A stretch of 25,302 nt of DNA from Solirubrobacter sp035555675 (GTDB lineage: Bacteria > Actinomycetota > Thermoleophilia > Solirubrobacterales > Solirubrobacteraceae), in contig DATMGH010000088.1 of NCBI GenBank assembly GCA_035555675.1, forward strand, positions 1 to 25,302. The letters are read 5' to 3'. Positions 16,592 to 22,647 of the stretch are shown piece by piece. Made by a program: the position numbers and the translations under genes. The notes under the pieces are model-generated. The model saw only the letters and a list, made by a program, of their open reading frames with translations. It had not been told where the DNA came from and made no database searches. Every line of letters starts with the position of its first letter. Within the stretch, counting starts at the first letter, position 1.

Positions 16592-16757
16592 CTGGAGCTC
16601 CTGAGCCAACCGGACCGACGAGCTACCGCCTGCGTACCCGCCCACGCCGGCCCCAGACCGACGGCGCGATCTACAGCTCAAGGCGAGAACGCACCGCAGC
16701 CCCTTGACGGCTGGCTCTGGACGTACATCCAGGCCGCGCGAAGTTGGCGCGTTCGGA
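16592..16757. other. Non-coding left part of the aceB / SRPBCC convergent gap
   Basis: No credible gene. The only structure seen is an imperfect 16-base palindrome, CTGGACGTACATCCAG (16717-16732, one mismatched pair). A 297-nt gap between convergent genes is long for this window, where other convergent pairs overlap. The rest of the gap (16807-16888) holds a weak five-base stem (GGACC 16842-16846, GGTCC 16856-16860) and no gene I can support. Confidence 0.5.
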
Positions 16758-16806
16758 GGGGTGTTCCGAGAAAGCTCACACAGTGTGAGCTTTCTCGAAA
16801 CACCCC
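16758..16806. terminator. 49-nt near-perfect inverted repeat, probable bidirectional terminator
   Basis: Twenty-four-base arms (16758-16781 and 16783-16806) pair around one central base (16782) with one mismatch (16766/16798). The core, AGAAAGCTCACAC and its complement, is far more AT-rich than the surroundings. Its place between the convergent aceB and SRPBCC genes suits a two-way terminator; a dispersed repeat unit or protein-binding site is also possible. Confidence 0.6.
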
Positions 16807-16888
16807 CACCCCGCCGCGCTGGCTACCCAGGCTCTTGCCGAGGACCGATCCAACAGGTCCGCATGAACAACGTGCTCAGGAACTACGA

Positions 16889-17311
16889 CTAACCGAGGAC
16901 TTCGCGCAGGCGCTCGAGGTCCTCGGTCAGCTTCTTCTCCAGCCGCCCCTGGACGACCGGGATCAGCATGCGCGCGGCGAGCCCGCTCGCCTTCGCCTCC
17001 AGCGTCTGGGTGAGCCGGGTGCCGCCGCCGTAGCCCTCCAGGATGTACGCGCTGGTGACCTTCACGCCGTTGGTCTCGAAGCGCGTCTCGGCGCCCCGCG
17101 GCGGGTCGTAGCGCGTGATCTCGAGCTCCAGGCGCAGGCCGCCGGCGACGTCGAGCGTCTGCCGCGCGCGGGCGCCGACGCCCAGCGGCCCCTCGACCGA
17201 GTAGCTCTGCAGGTCGCTCGTCCAGCGCGGGACCTTGTCCTCGTCGAGCAGCCAAGAAAACACGGTCTCGGGCGGCGCGTTCAGCGCGACGGAATGCGAG
17301 AAGGAGGGCAC
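16889..17311 (-). CDS. SRPBCC (START/polyketide-cyclase-like) family protein
   Basis: A 140-residue protein matching the SRPBCC fold: an N-terminal strand and helix (FSHSVALNAPPETVFSWLLDEDKVPRW, residues 4-30), central strands including YILEGYGGGTRLTQTLEAKA, and a long C-terminal helix (RLEKKLTEDLERLREVL). Such proteins hold hydrophobic ligands in a deep cavity; most small bacterial members have no known ligand. Start is GTG at 17311 with no good Shine-Dalgarno, eleven bases after the cysE stop, so it is probably last in the TusA-E1-CysE operon and translated by read-through or reinitiation. Nothing ties it directly to sulfur metabolism. Downstream is the large inverted repeat, the likely operon end. 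Confidence 0.8.
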   Translation of the reverse strand: MPSFSHSVALNAPPETVFSWLLDEDKVPRWTSDLQSYSVEGPLGVGARARQTLDVAGGLRLELEITRYDPPRGAETRFETNGVKVTSAYILEGYGGGTRLTQTLEAKASGLAARMLIPVVQGRLEKKLTEDLERLREVLG

Positions 17312-17322
17312 GGGCCGTCAGG

Positions 17323-18057
17323 CTACCCGCCCGCGGGGCTCGGACCGCGCGCGGGGCGCAGCGGCACGAGGTCCGCCGCGGTCCCGGGGTCCTCGCCGCG
17401 CAGCACGGCGAGCTCGCGCTCGAGCGACGCGACGCGCGCCGACATCTGCTTGAGCGCGTCCGCGATCGGGTCCGGCAGGTGGACCCAGTCGGCGTCCGGC
17501 CCTTCCGGCTTGCGGCCCTCGATCCGCACCGGGTGGCCGGGGTTGCCGACCACGGTCGAGTTCGGCGGCACCTCGTGGATCACGACCGTGTTCGCACCGA
17601 TCTTCGCTCCGTGGCCGATCGTGATCGGGCCGAGCAGCTTCGCTCCGGAGCCGATCGTGACGTTGTCCTGCACGGTCGGGTGGCGCTTGCCGGTCTTGAA
17701 CCCCGTGCCGCCGAGCGTGACGCCCTGGTACATGGTCACGTTCGCCCCCACCTCGGCCGTCTCGCCGATCACGACGCCCATGCCGTGGTCGATGAACAGG
17801 CCGTCGCCGACCTTCGCCGCCGGGTGGATCTCGATCCCCGTCAGCGCACGTGACACGTACGCCAGCGCGCGCGGCAGCACCGGCACGCCCGCGCCGCGCA
17901 GCGCGTGCGCGACCCGGTGGGCGAGCACCGCGTGCAAGCCCGGCCAGGCGGTCAGGATCTCGAACGTCGAGACGCCCTCGGCGGCCGGGTCGCGCTCGCG
18001 CACCGCGGCGACGTCGCGGCGCAGCTCGCCGGTCACGCGGCGGATCGCGCTCAGCAT
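17323..18057 (-). CDS. cysE: Serine O-acetyltransferase
   Basis: Transfers acetyl from acetyl-CoA to L-serine, giving O-acetylserine, the first step of cysteine synthesis. The 244-residue product has the short helical N-terminus of the EpsC/CysE type (LTAWPGLHAVLAHRVAHAL, 35-53) and a hexapeptide-repeat left-handed beta helix from about 75 to 175. Catalytic residues are in place: Asp90-His91 in FIDHGMGVVIGET and His126 in GKRHPT. The C-terminus after residue 180 is longer than usual, with a predicted helix (DALKQMSARVASLERELAVL) that could be a coiled coil, and it does not end in the Ile that inserts into CysK in the classic cysteine synthase complex. The ATG overlaps the end of the E1-like gene by 7 nt. 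Confidence 0.95.
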   Translation of the reverse strand: MLSAIRRVTGELRRDVAAVRERDPAAEGVSTFEILTAWPGLHAVLAHRVAHALRGAGVPVLPRALAYVSRALTGIEIHPAAKVGDGLFIDHGMGVVIGETAEVGANVTMYQGVTLGGTGFKTGKRHPTVQDNVTIGSGAKLLGPITIGHGAKIGANTVVIHEVPPNSTVVGNPGHPVRIEGRKPEGPDADWVHLPDPIADALKQMSARVASLERELAVLRGEDPGTAADLVPLRPARGPSPAGG

Positions 18058-18905
18058 GACCCGCAGTCCGGGCAGGCGAGGTCGCGCCTGACGCTGACCG
18101 TGGTGGTCGCGTAGCTCGCGAGGTCGACGGACAGGAAGCCGTCCAGCAGCGGCGGCTGCGCGCCGGTCAGCAGCTTGAGCGCCTCGAGCGCCTGCAGCGC
18201 GCCGATCACGCCCGCCGCCGGGCCGAGGATGCCCGCCTCCGCGCACGACGGCGCCTCGGCCGGCTCGGCGGCGAACGCGCAGCGGTAGCACGCGGTGCGG
18301 CCGGGCAGGATCGTCATCACGAGCCCGCTCCACCCCGCCGCGCCGCCCTCGATCAGGTCGATGCCGGCTGCGCAGCACGCGCGGTTGACCGCGTAGCGGG
18401 TCGCGAACGAGTCGCTGCAGTCGACCACCAGGTCCTGCCCCTCGACCAGGCCGGCGGCGTTGGTCTCGTCGATCCGCACGCGGTAGGGCTCGACCACGAT
18501 GTCCGGGTTGAGGAAGCGCAGCTTGGCGGCGGCGGACTCGGCCTTGGCGACGCCCAGATCGGGCGTGAAGTGCAGCGGCTGGCGCTGGAGGTTGGAGACC
18601 TCGACGTCGTCGTCGTCCGCGATCCCGAGCCGGCCCACGCCCGCACCGGCCAGGTAGAGCGCGACCGGCGAGCCGAGCGCCCCCGCACCGACCACCAGCA
18701 CGCTCGCGTCGCGCAGCGCGATCTGCGCCAGCTCGGTGAACTCCGGCAGCACGAGCTGACGGCTGTAGCGCTCGAGCTCGTCGGCGGAGAGCAGCGGCGT
18801 CGAGCGCGCGGGCTTCGCCGACGGCGGCAGCCGGTCGTCCGGGATCGCGCGCGCCGCGGCGGCCGCCAGCTCCCGGAACAGGCCGCGCCGCGAGGAGCCG
18901 CTCAT
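18051..18905 (-). CDS. moeB: MoeB/ThiF-family E1-like adenylyltransferase
   Basis: A 284-residue E1-like enzyme that should adenylate the C-terminal Gly-Gly of a ubiquitin-like sulfur carrier (MoaD, ThiS or CysO type). Seen: SRQLVLPEF (48-56), ATP loop VLVVGAGALGSP (69-80), DDDDVEVSNLQRQ (97-109) with Arg108, Lys121, VVDCSDSF (161-168), zinc pairs Cys206/Cys209 (CYRC) and Cys278/Cys281 (CPDC), and Cys221 in SCAEAGILGP, the position of the acceptor cysteine in sulfurtransferring E1s. There is no C-terminal rhodanese domain. About 35 extra N-terminal residues carry RRGLFRELAAAAARA, of unknown role. The ATG overlaps the TusA-like stop (ATGA) and the stop lies inside cysE. No ubiquitin-like carrier is encoded here, so the partner must lie elsewhere. 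Confidence 0.87.
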   Translation of the reverse strand: MSGSSRRGLFRELAAAAARAIPDDRLPPSAKPARSTPLLSADELERYSRQLVLPEFTELAQIALRDASVLVVGAGALGSPVALYLAGAGVGRLGIADDDDVEVSNLQRQPLHFTPDLGVAKAESAAAKLRFLNPDIVVEPYRVRIDETNAAGLVEGQDLVVDCSDSFATRYAVNRACCAAGIDLIEGGAAGWSGLVMTILPGRTACYRCAFAAEPAEAPSCAEAGILGPAAGVIGALQALEALKLLTGAQPPLLDGFLSVDLASYATTTVSVRRDLACPDCGSC

Positions 18906-19108
18906 GCCTTGACGATCCTCACCAGATCGCCCTCGACCGCGACCGCGTGGCCGGCGTCGCGCGCGGACCGGGGCACGCTGGCCAGGGCCTCGCCGGGCGG
19001 GACGCGGACTTCCAGCGTGTGGCCGGGCTCGAGGCGGTCCAGCGCGAGCTTGGTTCGCACCCACGTCATCGGGCACCGGAGCGCGCTGACGTCGAGCGAA
19101 TGGACCAT
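18902..19108 (-). CDS. TusA/SirA-family sulfur-carrier protein
   Basis: A 68-residue protein with the TusA fold signature: LDVSALRCPMTWVRTKLALD (5-24), then EPGHTLEVRV. Cys12 is the persulfide cysteine. The usual CPxP motif reads CPMT, so the second proline is replaced. TusA proteins accept sulfane sulfur from cysteine desulfurases and pass it to tRNA-thiolation, molybdenum-cofactor or other systems. ATG 19108 was chosen over ATG 19132 because homologues begin close to LDV and because TACCGT (minus strand, 19121 to 19116) lies seven bases before it, fitting a leaderless mRNA; ATG 19132 would add eight residues and overlap the divergent ATG. First gene of the run to the E1-like enzyme, cysE and the SRPBCC protein. 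Confidence 0.85.
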   Translation of the reverse strand: MVHSLDVSALRCPMTWVRTKLALDRLEPGHTLEVRVPPGEALASVPRSARDAGHAVAVEGDLVRIVKA

Positions 19109-19114
19109 GTCGGG

Positions 19115-19121
19115 TACGGTA
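19115..19121. promoter_or_regulatory. Shared bidirectional -10 element (TACGGTA)
   Basis: Read on the plus strand, TACGGT (19115-19120) lies ten bases before ATG 19131. Read on the minus strand, TACCGT (19121-19116) lies seven bases before ATG 19108. Both fit TANNNT and overlap by five bases, so one element could drive transcription both ways. Confidence 0.4.
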
Positions 19122-19130
19122 GCGGCCTTC

Positions 19131-19670
19131 ATGCCGCGCCCTGCGTACCTGATCCTCCACGGTTACCAAGGCTCCGGTCCCGGCCACTGGCAGACGTGGC
19201 TGGCCGGCCGCCTGCGCTCCACCGACGCCGCCGTCCACTACCCGGATCTGCCGGACGCCGACTCGCCGGCGCCCGGGGCCTGGCTGGACGCGCTGCGCGG
19301 CGAGCTGGACGCGATCGGCGAGCCGCCGATCGTCATCTGCCACTCGCTCGCCTGCGCGCTCTGGCTGCACCACGTGGCCGACGGCGGCGCTCCCGCCGAG
19401 CGCGTCCTGCTGGTCGCGCCCGCGTCGCTCGCCGGCGTCCCGGACATCCTGGCGCCGTTCTTCCCGGTGCCGGACATCGAGGCGCCGGACTCCCGGCTGG
19501 TCTACGCCGACGACGACCCGTACTGCCCGGAGGGTGCCGCCGCCGTGTACCGCGGCCCGGCGGACCTGCTGCCCGGCCAGGGCCACATCAACCCGGACGC
19601 CGGGTACGGCCCGTGGCCGGCGGTGGAAGCGTGGGCGCGCGACGGCACCGTGCCCGTCACGGAGCGATAG
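19131..19670 (+). CDS. RBBP9/YdeN-type alpha/beta hydrolase
   Basis: A 179-residue serine hydrolase of the RBBP9/YdeN (DUF1234-like) group. Markers are YLILHGYQGSGPGHWQTWL (6-24) with the group's GSGPGHWQ motif, the nucleophile Ser72 in CHSLACALWLHH (the usual GHSLG elbow starts with Cys here), Asp127-129 in VYADDDPYC as acid, and His152 in GQGHINPDAGYGPWP. Length matches the family (about 180-190 residues). Natural substrates of bacterial members are unknown. It is divergent from the TusA-like gene with only 22 nt between starts and no clear Shine-Dalgarno, and its 3' end overlaps the convergent esterase gene by 14 nt. Confidence 0.87.
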   Translation: MPRPAYLILHGYQGSGPGHWQTWLAGRLRSTDAAVHYPDLPDADSPAPGAWLDALRGELDAIGEPPIVICHSLACALWLHHVADGGAPAERVLLVAPASLAGVPDILAPFFPVPDIEAPDSRLVYADDDPYCPEGAAAVYRGPADLLPGQGHINPDAGYGPWPAVEAWARDGTVPVTER

Positions 19671-20700
19671 CCAGCACCAGCTCGCGGATCGCGCCCGGGT
19701 AGCGGTACGTCAGGCGCGCGTGCGTGCCGTCGAACAGCTCGAGCGTGTAGTCGACGCCGAGCTTCGCCAGCTCGGTCGCGAACGCCTGCGCGCCGAGGTC
19801 GAGGTAGTACTCGTCGCCGCGGCCGGCGTCGAGATAGACCCGGCGCAGCGAGCGCAGCGCGTCGGCGTGGTGCGGCGCCATCCGGACCGGGTCGTGCGCC
19901 AGCCACTGGTCCCAGACGTCGTCGACGCGGCGGCCGTTGCCGTCGAACGGCACGAGCGCGCGGCCCGGCGTGGCCGGGTCCGGCGAGTAGCACGCGGCGT
20001 AGCCGTAGACCTCGAGCAGCTCGATCCACTCGTGCTTCGGCGGATCGGTCGCGCGCTCGAAGAACGCGTCCCAGGAGCCGTCGAACTCGTCGCGCAGCCG
20101 CCGCGCCGCGCGCGGGAAGCCGGGCGCGTAGCAGGCTTCGAACAGCGCGTCGCCCGCGTGGCTGGCGAGCGCGCCGAACACGTCCGGGCGCAGCATCGGA
20201 ACGACCATCGCGCCGTAACCGCCGCTCGACTTGCCGGCGATCGCGCGGTGCTCGCGGGCCGGCGCGGTCGGGTAGGTGGCGTCCACGAACGCGACCACCT
20301 CGTCGCACAGGTAGTCGAGGTAGCGGCCGGTGCTGGTCGAGTTCAGGAACTGCGAGCCGCCGTAGGACGTCCAGGCGTCGACGAACACGACGATCGCGTC
20401 CGGGCACTCGCCCGCGGTGAACATGGCGTCCAGGCGCTCGATCATCGTCGGCTCGAACGCCTGGCGCGCGAGCCACATGTCGAGCTGGCCGGTGAAGCCC
20501 TGGATGACGTAGACGCTGGCCAGCGGCTTCGGGTGGTCGAGCTCGACGCCCGGCGGCCGGTAGACGTACAGCGGCCGGATCTCGGGGTCGTTGAGCGGGT
20601 TGTGCGCGAGCGCGTCGGACTCGATCACCAGACGATCGAGCGTCCCGTGCAGCGGCCGTTCCCACGGTGCGCCGGCCGGACCCTCGACCGCGCGGATCAT
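19657..20700 (-). CDS. Esterase-D/antigen-85-like alpha/beta hydrolase
   Basis: A 347-residue putative esterase (esterase-D / antigen 85-like group). Residues 60-70 (ASVYVIQGFTG) form the oxyanion-side strand, the nucleophile is probably Ser158 in AIAGKSSGGYGAM (154-166), the acid is likely within VYLDAGRGDEYYLD (288-301), and His327 in DGTHARLTYRY completes the triad. The central insert (about 180-290) is larger than in short esterases. No signal peptide or membrane segment is visible, so it is presumably cytoplasmic. Its ATG overlaps the cysK stop (ATGA), so it is translationally coupled to cysK. The substrate is unknown; an acetyl-ester such as O-acetylserine is only a guess from context. 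Confidence 0.85.
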   Translation of the reverse strand: MIRAVEGPAGAPWERPLHGTLDRLVIESDALAHNPLNDPEIRPLYVYRPPGVELDHPKPLASVYVIQGFTGQLDMWLARQAFEPTMIERLDAMFTAGECPDAIVVFVDAWTSYGGSQFLNSTSTGRYLDYLCDEVVAFVDATYPTAPAREHRAIAGKSSGGYGAMVVPMLRPDVFGALASHAGDALFEACYAPGFPRAARRLRDEFDGSWDAFFERATDPPKHEWIELLEVYGYAACYSPDPATPGRALVPFDGNGRRVDDVWDQWLAHDPVRMAPHHADALRSLRRVYLDAGRGDEYYLDLGAQAFATELAKLGVDYTLELFDGTHARLTYRYPGAIRELVLAIAP

Positions 20701-21641
20701 GCCGTCACCGGGGACGGTTCCGGCGCGAAGAACGGCGTCGAGACGTAGCGCTCGCCGCTGTCGGGCAGGATCACCGCGATGCGCTTCCCGCGCGCTTCCG
20801 GGCGCTTGGCGATCTGCAGCGCCGCCCAGAGCGCCGCCCCGCCGGAGATCCCGCACAGGACGCCCTCGGTGCGCGCGGCGACGCGCGCGGTCTCGAGCGC
20901 GTCCTCGTCGTCGACCGCGATGATCTCGTCCAGCAGATCGCGCTGGAGCACCGGGGGCACGAAGCCCGCGCCGATCCCCTGGATCTTGTGTGGGCCGGGG
21001 CGCCCGCCGGACAGCACCGGGGACGTGGCCGGCTCGACCGCCACGACCTTCACGTTCTTGTCCCTGTCCTTGAGAAACGAGCCCGCGCCGGTGATCGTCC
21101 CGCCGGTGCCGACACCCGCCACGAGGTAGTCGATGTTCCCGTCGAGCGTCTCGTAGAGCTCCGGGCCGGTCGTGAGGCGGTGGATCTCCGGGTTGGCCGG
21201 GTTGGAGAACTGGTCGGGCAGGAAGACGTTCTCGTCGCGCGCGAGCGCGCGGGCGGCCGCGACCGCCTCGTTCATGCCGCCGAGCGAGGCGGTGATCTGC
21301 ACCTGGGCGCCGTACAGGCGCAGTAAACCCTCGCGCTCGCGGGACATGCCCTGCGGGAGCGTGAGGATCAGCTCGTAGCCCTTGGCCGCGCAGACGAACG
21401 CGAGCGCGATGCCGGTGTTGCCGCTGGTCGCCTCCACGATCGTGCTGCGCCCGGGCTCGATGCGGCCCTCGCGCTCCGCCGCCTCGATCATGGCGACGCC
21501 GATGCGGTCCTTGACCGAGCCGCCCGGGTTGGCCATCTCGAGCTTGCCGAACAGCTCCACGCCGGGCGGCGCGAGGCGCGCGAGCTGGACCATCGGGGTG
21601 CGGCCGACGTGGTCGGCGATGTTGGTCGGGATCGAACCCAT
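20697..21641 (-). CDS. cysK: Cysteine synthase A (O-acetylserine sulfhydrylase)
   Basis: A 314-residue PLP enzyme making L-cysteine from O-acetylserine and sulfide. Motifs: Lys44 in NPGGSVKDRIG as the PLP Schiff-base lysine, TSGNTGIAL (72-80) as the substrate loop, GTGGT (178-182) as phosphate loop, and Ser266 in CGISGGAA contacting the PLP pyridine. Length is normal for CysK (about 310-320). It lies 2.6 kb from cysE on the same strand, separated by the esterase and a plus-strand hydrolase, so the two steps of cysteine synthesis are neighbours but not one operon. Start ATG 21641 has AGGG seven bases upstream; TAGGGC six bases upstream could instead be a poor leaderless -10. CysM-like use of a protein-bound thiocarboxylate cannot be excluded. 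Confidence 0.93.
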   Translation of the reverse strand: MGSIPTNIADHVGRTPMVQLARLAPPGVELFGKLEMANPGGSVKDRIGVAMIEAAEREGRIEPGRSTIVEATSGNTGIALAFVCAAKGYELILTLPQGMSREREGLLRLYGAQVQITASLGGMNEAVAAARALARDENVFLPDQFSNPANPEIHRLTTGPELYETLDGNIDYLVAGVGTGGTITGAGSFLKDRDKNVKVVAVEPATSPVLSGGRPGPHKIQGIGAGFVPPVLQRDLLDEIIAVDDEDALETARVAARTEGVLCGISGGAALWAALQIAKRPEARGKRIAVILPDSGERYVSTPFFAPEPSPVTA

Positions 21642-21680
21642 GTGAGCGCCCTAGTGTGCCAGCGCGTTCAACGAATTGCG

Positions 21681-21709
21681 TTGGCGCGCGCTCCTGCGCC
21701 CGGTACGTT
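21681..21709 (+). promoter_or_regulatory. Sigma70-like promoter of the collagen-like gene
   Basis: TTGGCG (21681-21686), a 17-base spacer and TACGTT (21704-21709). Transcription would start near 21716, leaving about 29 nt of leader with a purine-rich ribosome site (GGAGGG 21730-21735 region) before ATG 21745. Confidence 0.5.
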
Positions 21710-21744
21710 TCCGCGCCAGTACCCAATTGGAGGGAAGGGGTTCG

Positions 21745-22605
21745 ATGCGAGGGGTTCGTACAGGCGTGGCGATCGCGCTCGTCGGCGTGATCGCCGGCAG
21801 CAGCGGTGCCTACGCCGCCGGCCAGATCACGGGTGCGCAGATCAAGGACGGCACGATCACGTCCAAGGACATCAAGAAGGGCACGATCACGACCGCGAAC
21901 CTGTCCGCGGCCGCGCGCAAGGGCATGACGGGCCCGGCGGGTCCGGCCGGCGCCGCGGGTCCCGCCGGCCCGGCGGGCGCGCAAGGCGCCCAGGGTCCCC
22001 AGGGCCCGAGCGTGCTCGGCTCGGCGCCGTCGGCGGGCGCGAAGGGCGACACGGGGCCGGCGGGGCCGAAGGGCGATCCCGGCGCGACCGGGCCGAAGGG
22101 CGACACGGGACCGGCGGGACCGGCGGGGCCGAAGGGCGACACCGGGCCGTCGGGGCCTCAGGGCGCGAAGGGCGACACGGGCGCAACCGGGCCCGCGGGG
22201 CCGCAGGGCCCGAAGGGCGATCCCGGCCCTCCCGGGGGCACCAACACGGTCGTGACCCGCGTGGACAGCGAGGTGCTCCCAAACGGTGCGTCTGAGGATG
22301 AGTGGATCGCCCCTACGGTCGCCACCTGCCCCGACGGTCAGAGCGTCGTGTCCGGCGGCTATCTGCAGGACATCGCGTGGGTCGGGACGGTGCCGTTCAA
22401 TACCCCCTCCGACGACAACACATCGTGGATCGCGGTCGGTCTCAATTGGGATGACCCGGAGGCCACCGACGAGGGTTCGATGCAGTCGGTCGCGTACTGC
22501 ATCCCGTCGGCGACCGTGAGCACCGCGCCCTATGCCGAGCGCCACGCCGCGGCACTCAGCGAGGCCCAGCGGCTCGCGGCGCCATACAAGCAGCGCCGAC
22601 GCTGA
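21745..22605 (+). CDS. Secreted collagen-like protein with C-terminal globular domain
   Basis: A 286-residue exported protein. Residues 1-25 are a signal peptide (AYAA end). Residues 27-58 hold two imperfect copies of an IKDGTI/KDIKKGTI linker frequent in actinobacterial surface proteins. Gly-X-Y triplets run from residue 60 to 89 (10 triplets) and, after a break (VLGSAPSA), from 98 to 166 (23 triplets), rich in GPA, GPK and GDT, with six KGD sequences. The last 120 residues form a Cys-containing domain (CPDGQSVVSGGY, YCIPSA) that may trimerise or stabilise the helix. Such proteins form collagen triple helices without hydroxyproline and act as surface stalks or adhesins. Start ATG 21745 follows GGAGGGAAGGGG. 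No sortase signal or membrane anchor is visible, so attachment is unexplained. Confidence 0.87.
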   Translation: MRGVRTGVAIALVGVIAGSSGAYAAGQITGAQIKDGTITSKDIKKGTITTANLSAAARKGMTGPAGPAGAAGPAGPAGAQGAQGPQGPSVLGSAPSAGAKGDTGPAGPKGDPGATGPKGDTGPAGPAGPKGDTGPSGPQGAKGDTGATGPAGPQGPKGDPGPPGGTNTVVTRVDSEVLPNGASEDEWIAPTVATCPDGQSVVSGGYLQDIAWVGTVPFNTPSDDNTSWIAVGLNWDDPEATDEGSMQSVAYCIPSATVSTAPYAERHAAALSEAQRLAAPYKQRRR

Positions 22606-22610
22606 GTGGC

Positions 22611-22647
22611 GGTGATGCGGCTCGGCTGAAAGCGGAGCCGCATCACC
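22611..22647. terminator. Bidirectional hairpin terminator
   Basis: Thirteen-base perfect arms (GGTGATGCGGCTC, 22611-22623; GAGCCGCATCACC, 22635-22647) around eleven bases that extend the stem by GCT/AGC. It starts six bases after the collagen-like stop, and its right arm contains the TGA of the convergent gene (22643-22645). No T-tract. Confidence 0.8.

Noticed and set aside
16704..16892. A 62-codon open frame in the aceB / SRPBCC gap
   Set aside because: It runs through the inverted repeat, has no ribosome site or recognisable motif, and its length is expected by chance at this GC content.
19109..19132. ATG 19132 as the TusA-like start
   Set aside because: It adds eight residues not typical of the family and would overlap the divergent ATG; 19108 has a matching -10 box. 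It is not fully excluded because AGGG lies six bases before it.
21960..22240. Short tandem GC-rich repeats as a possible CRISPR or DNA repeat array
   Set aside because: They are in-frame Gly-X-Y codons of the collagen-like protein, nine-base-periodic without spacers.
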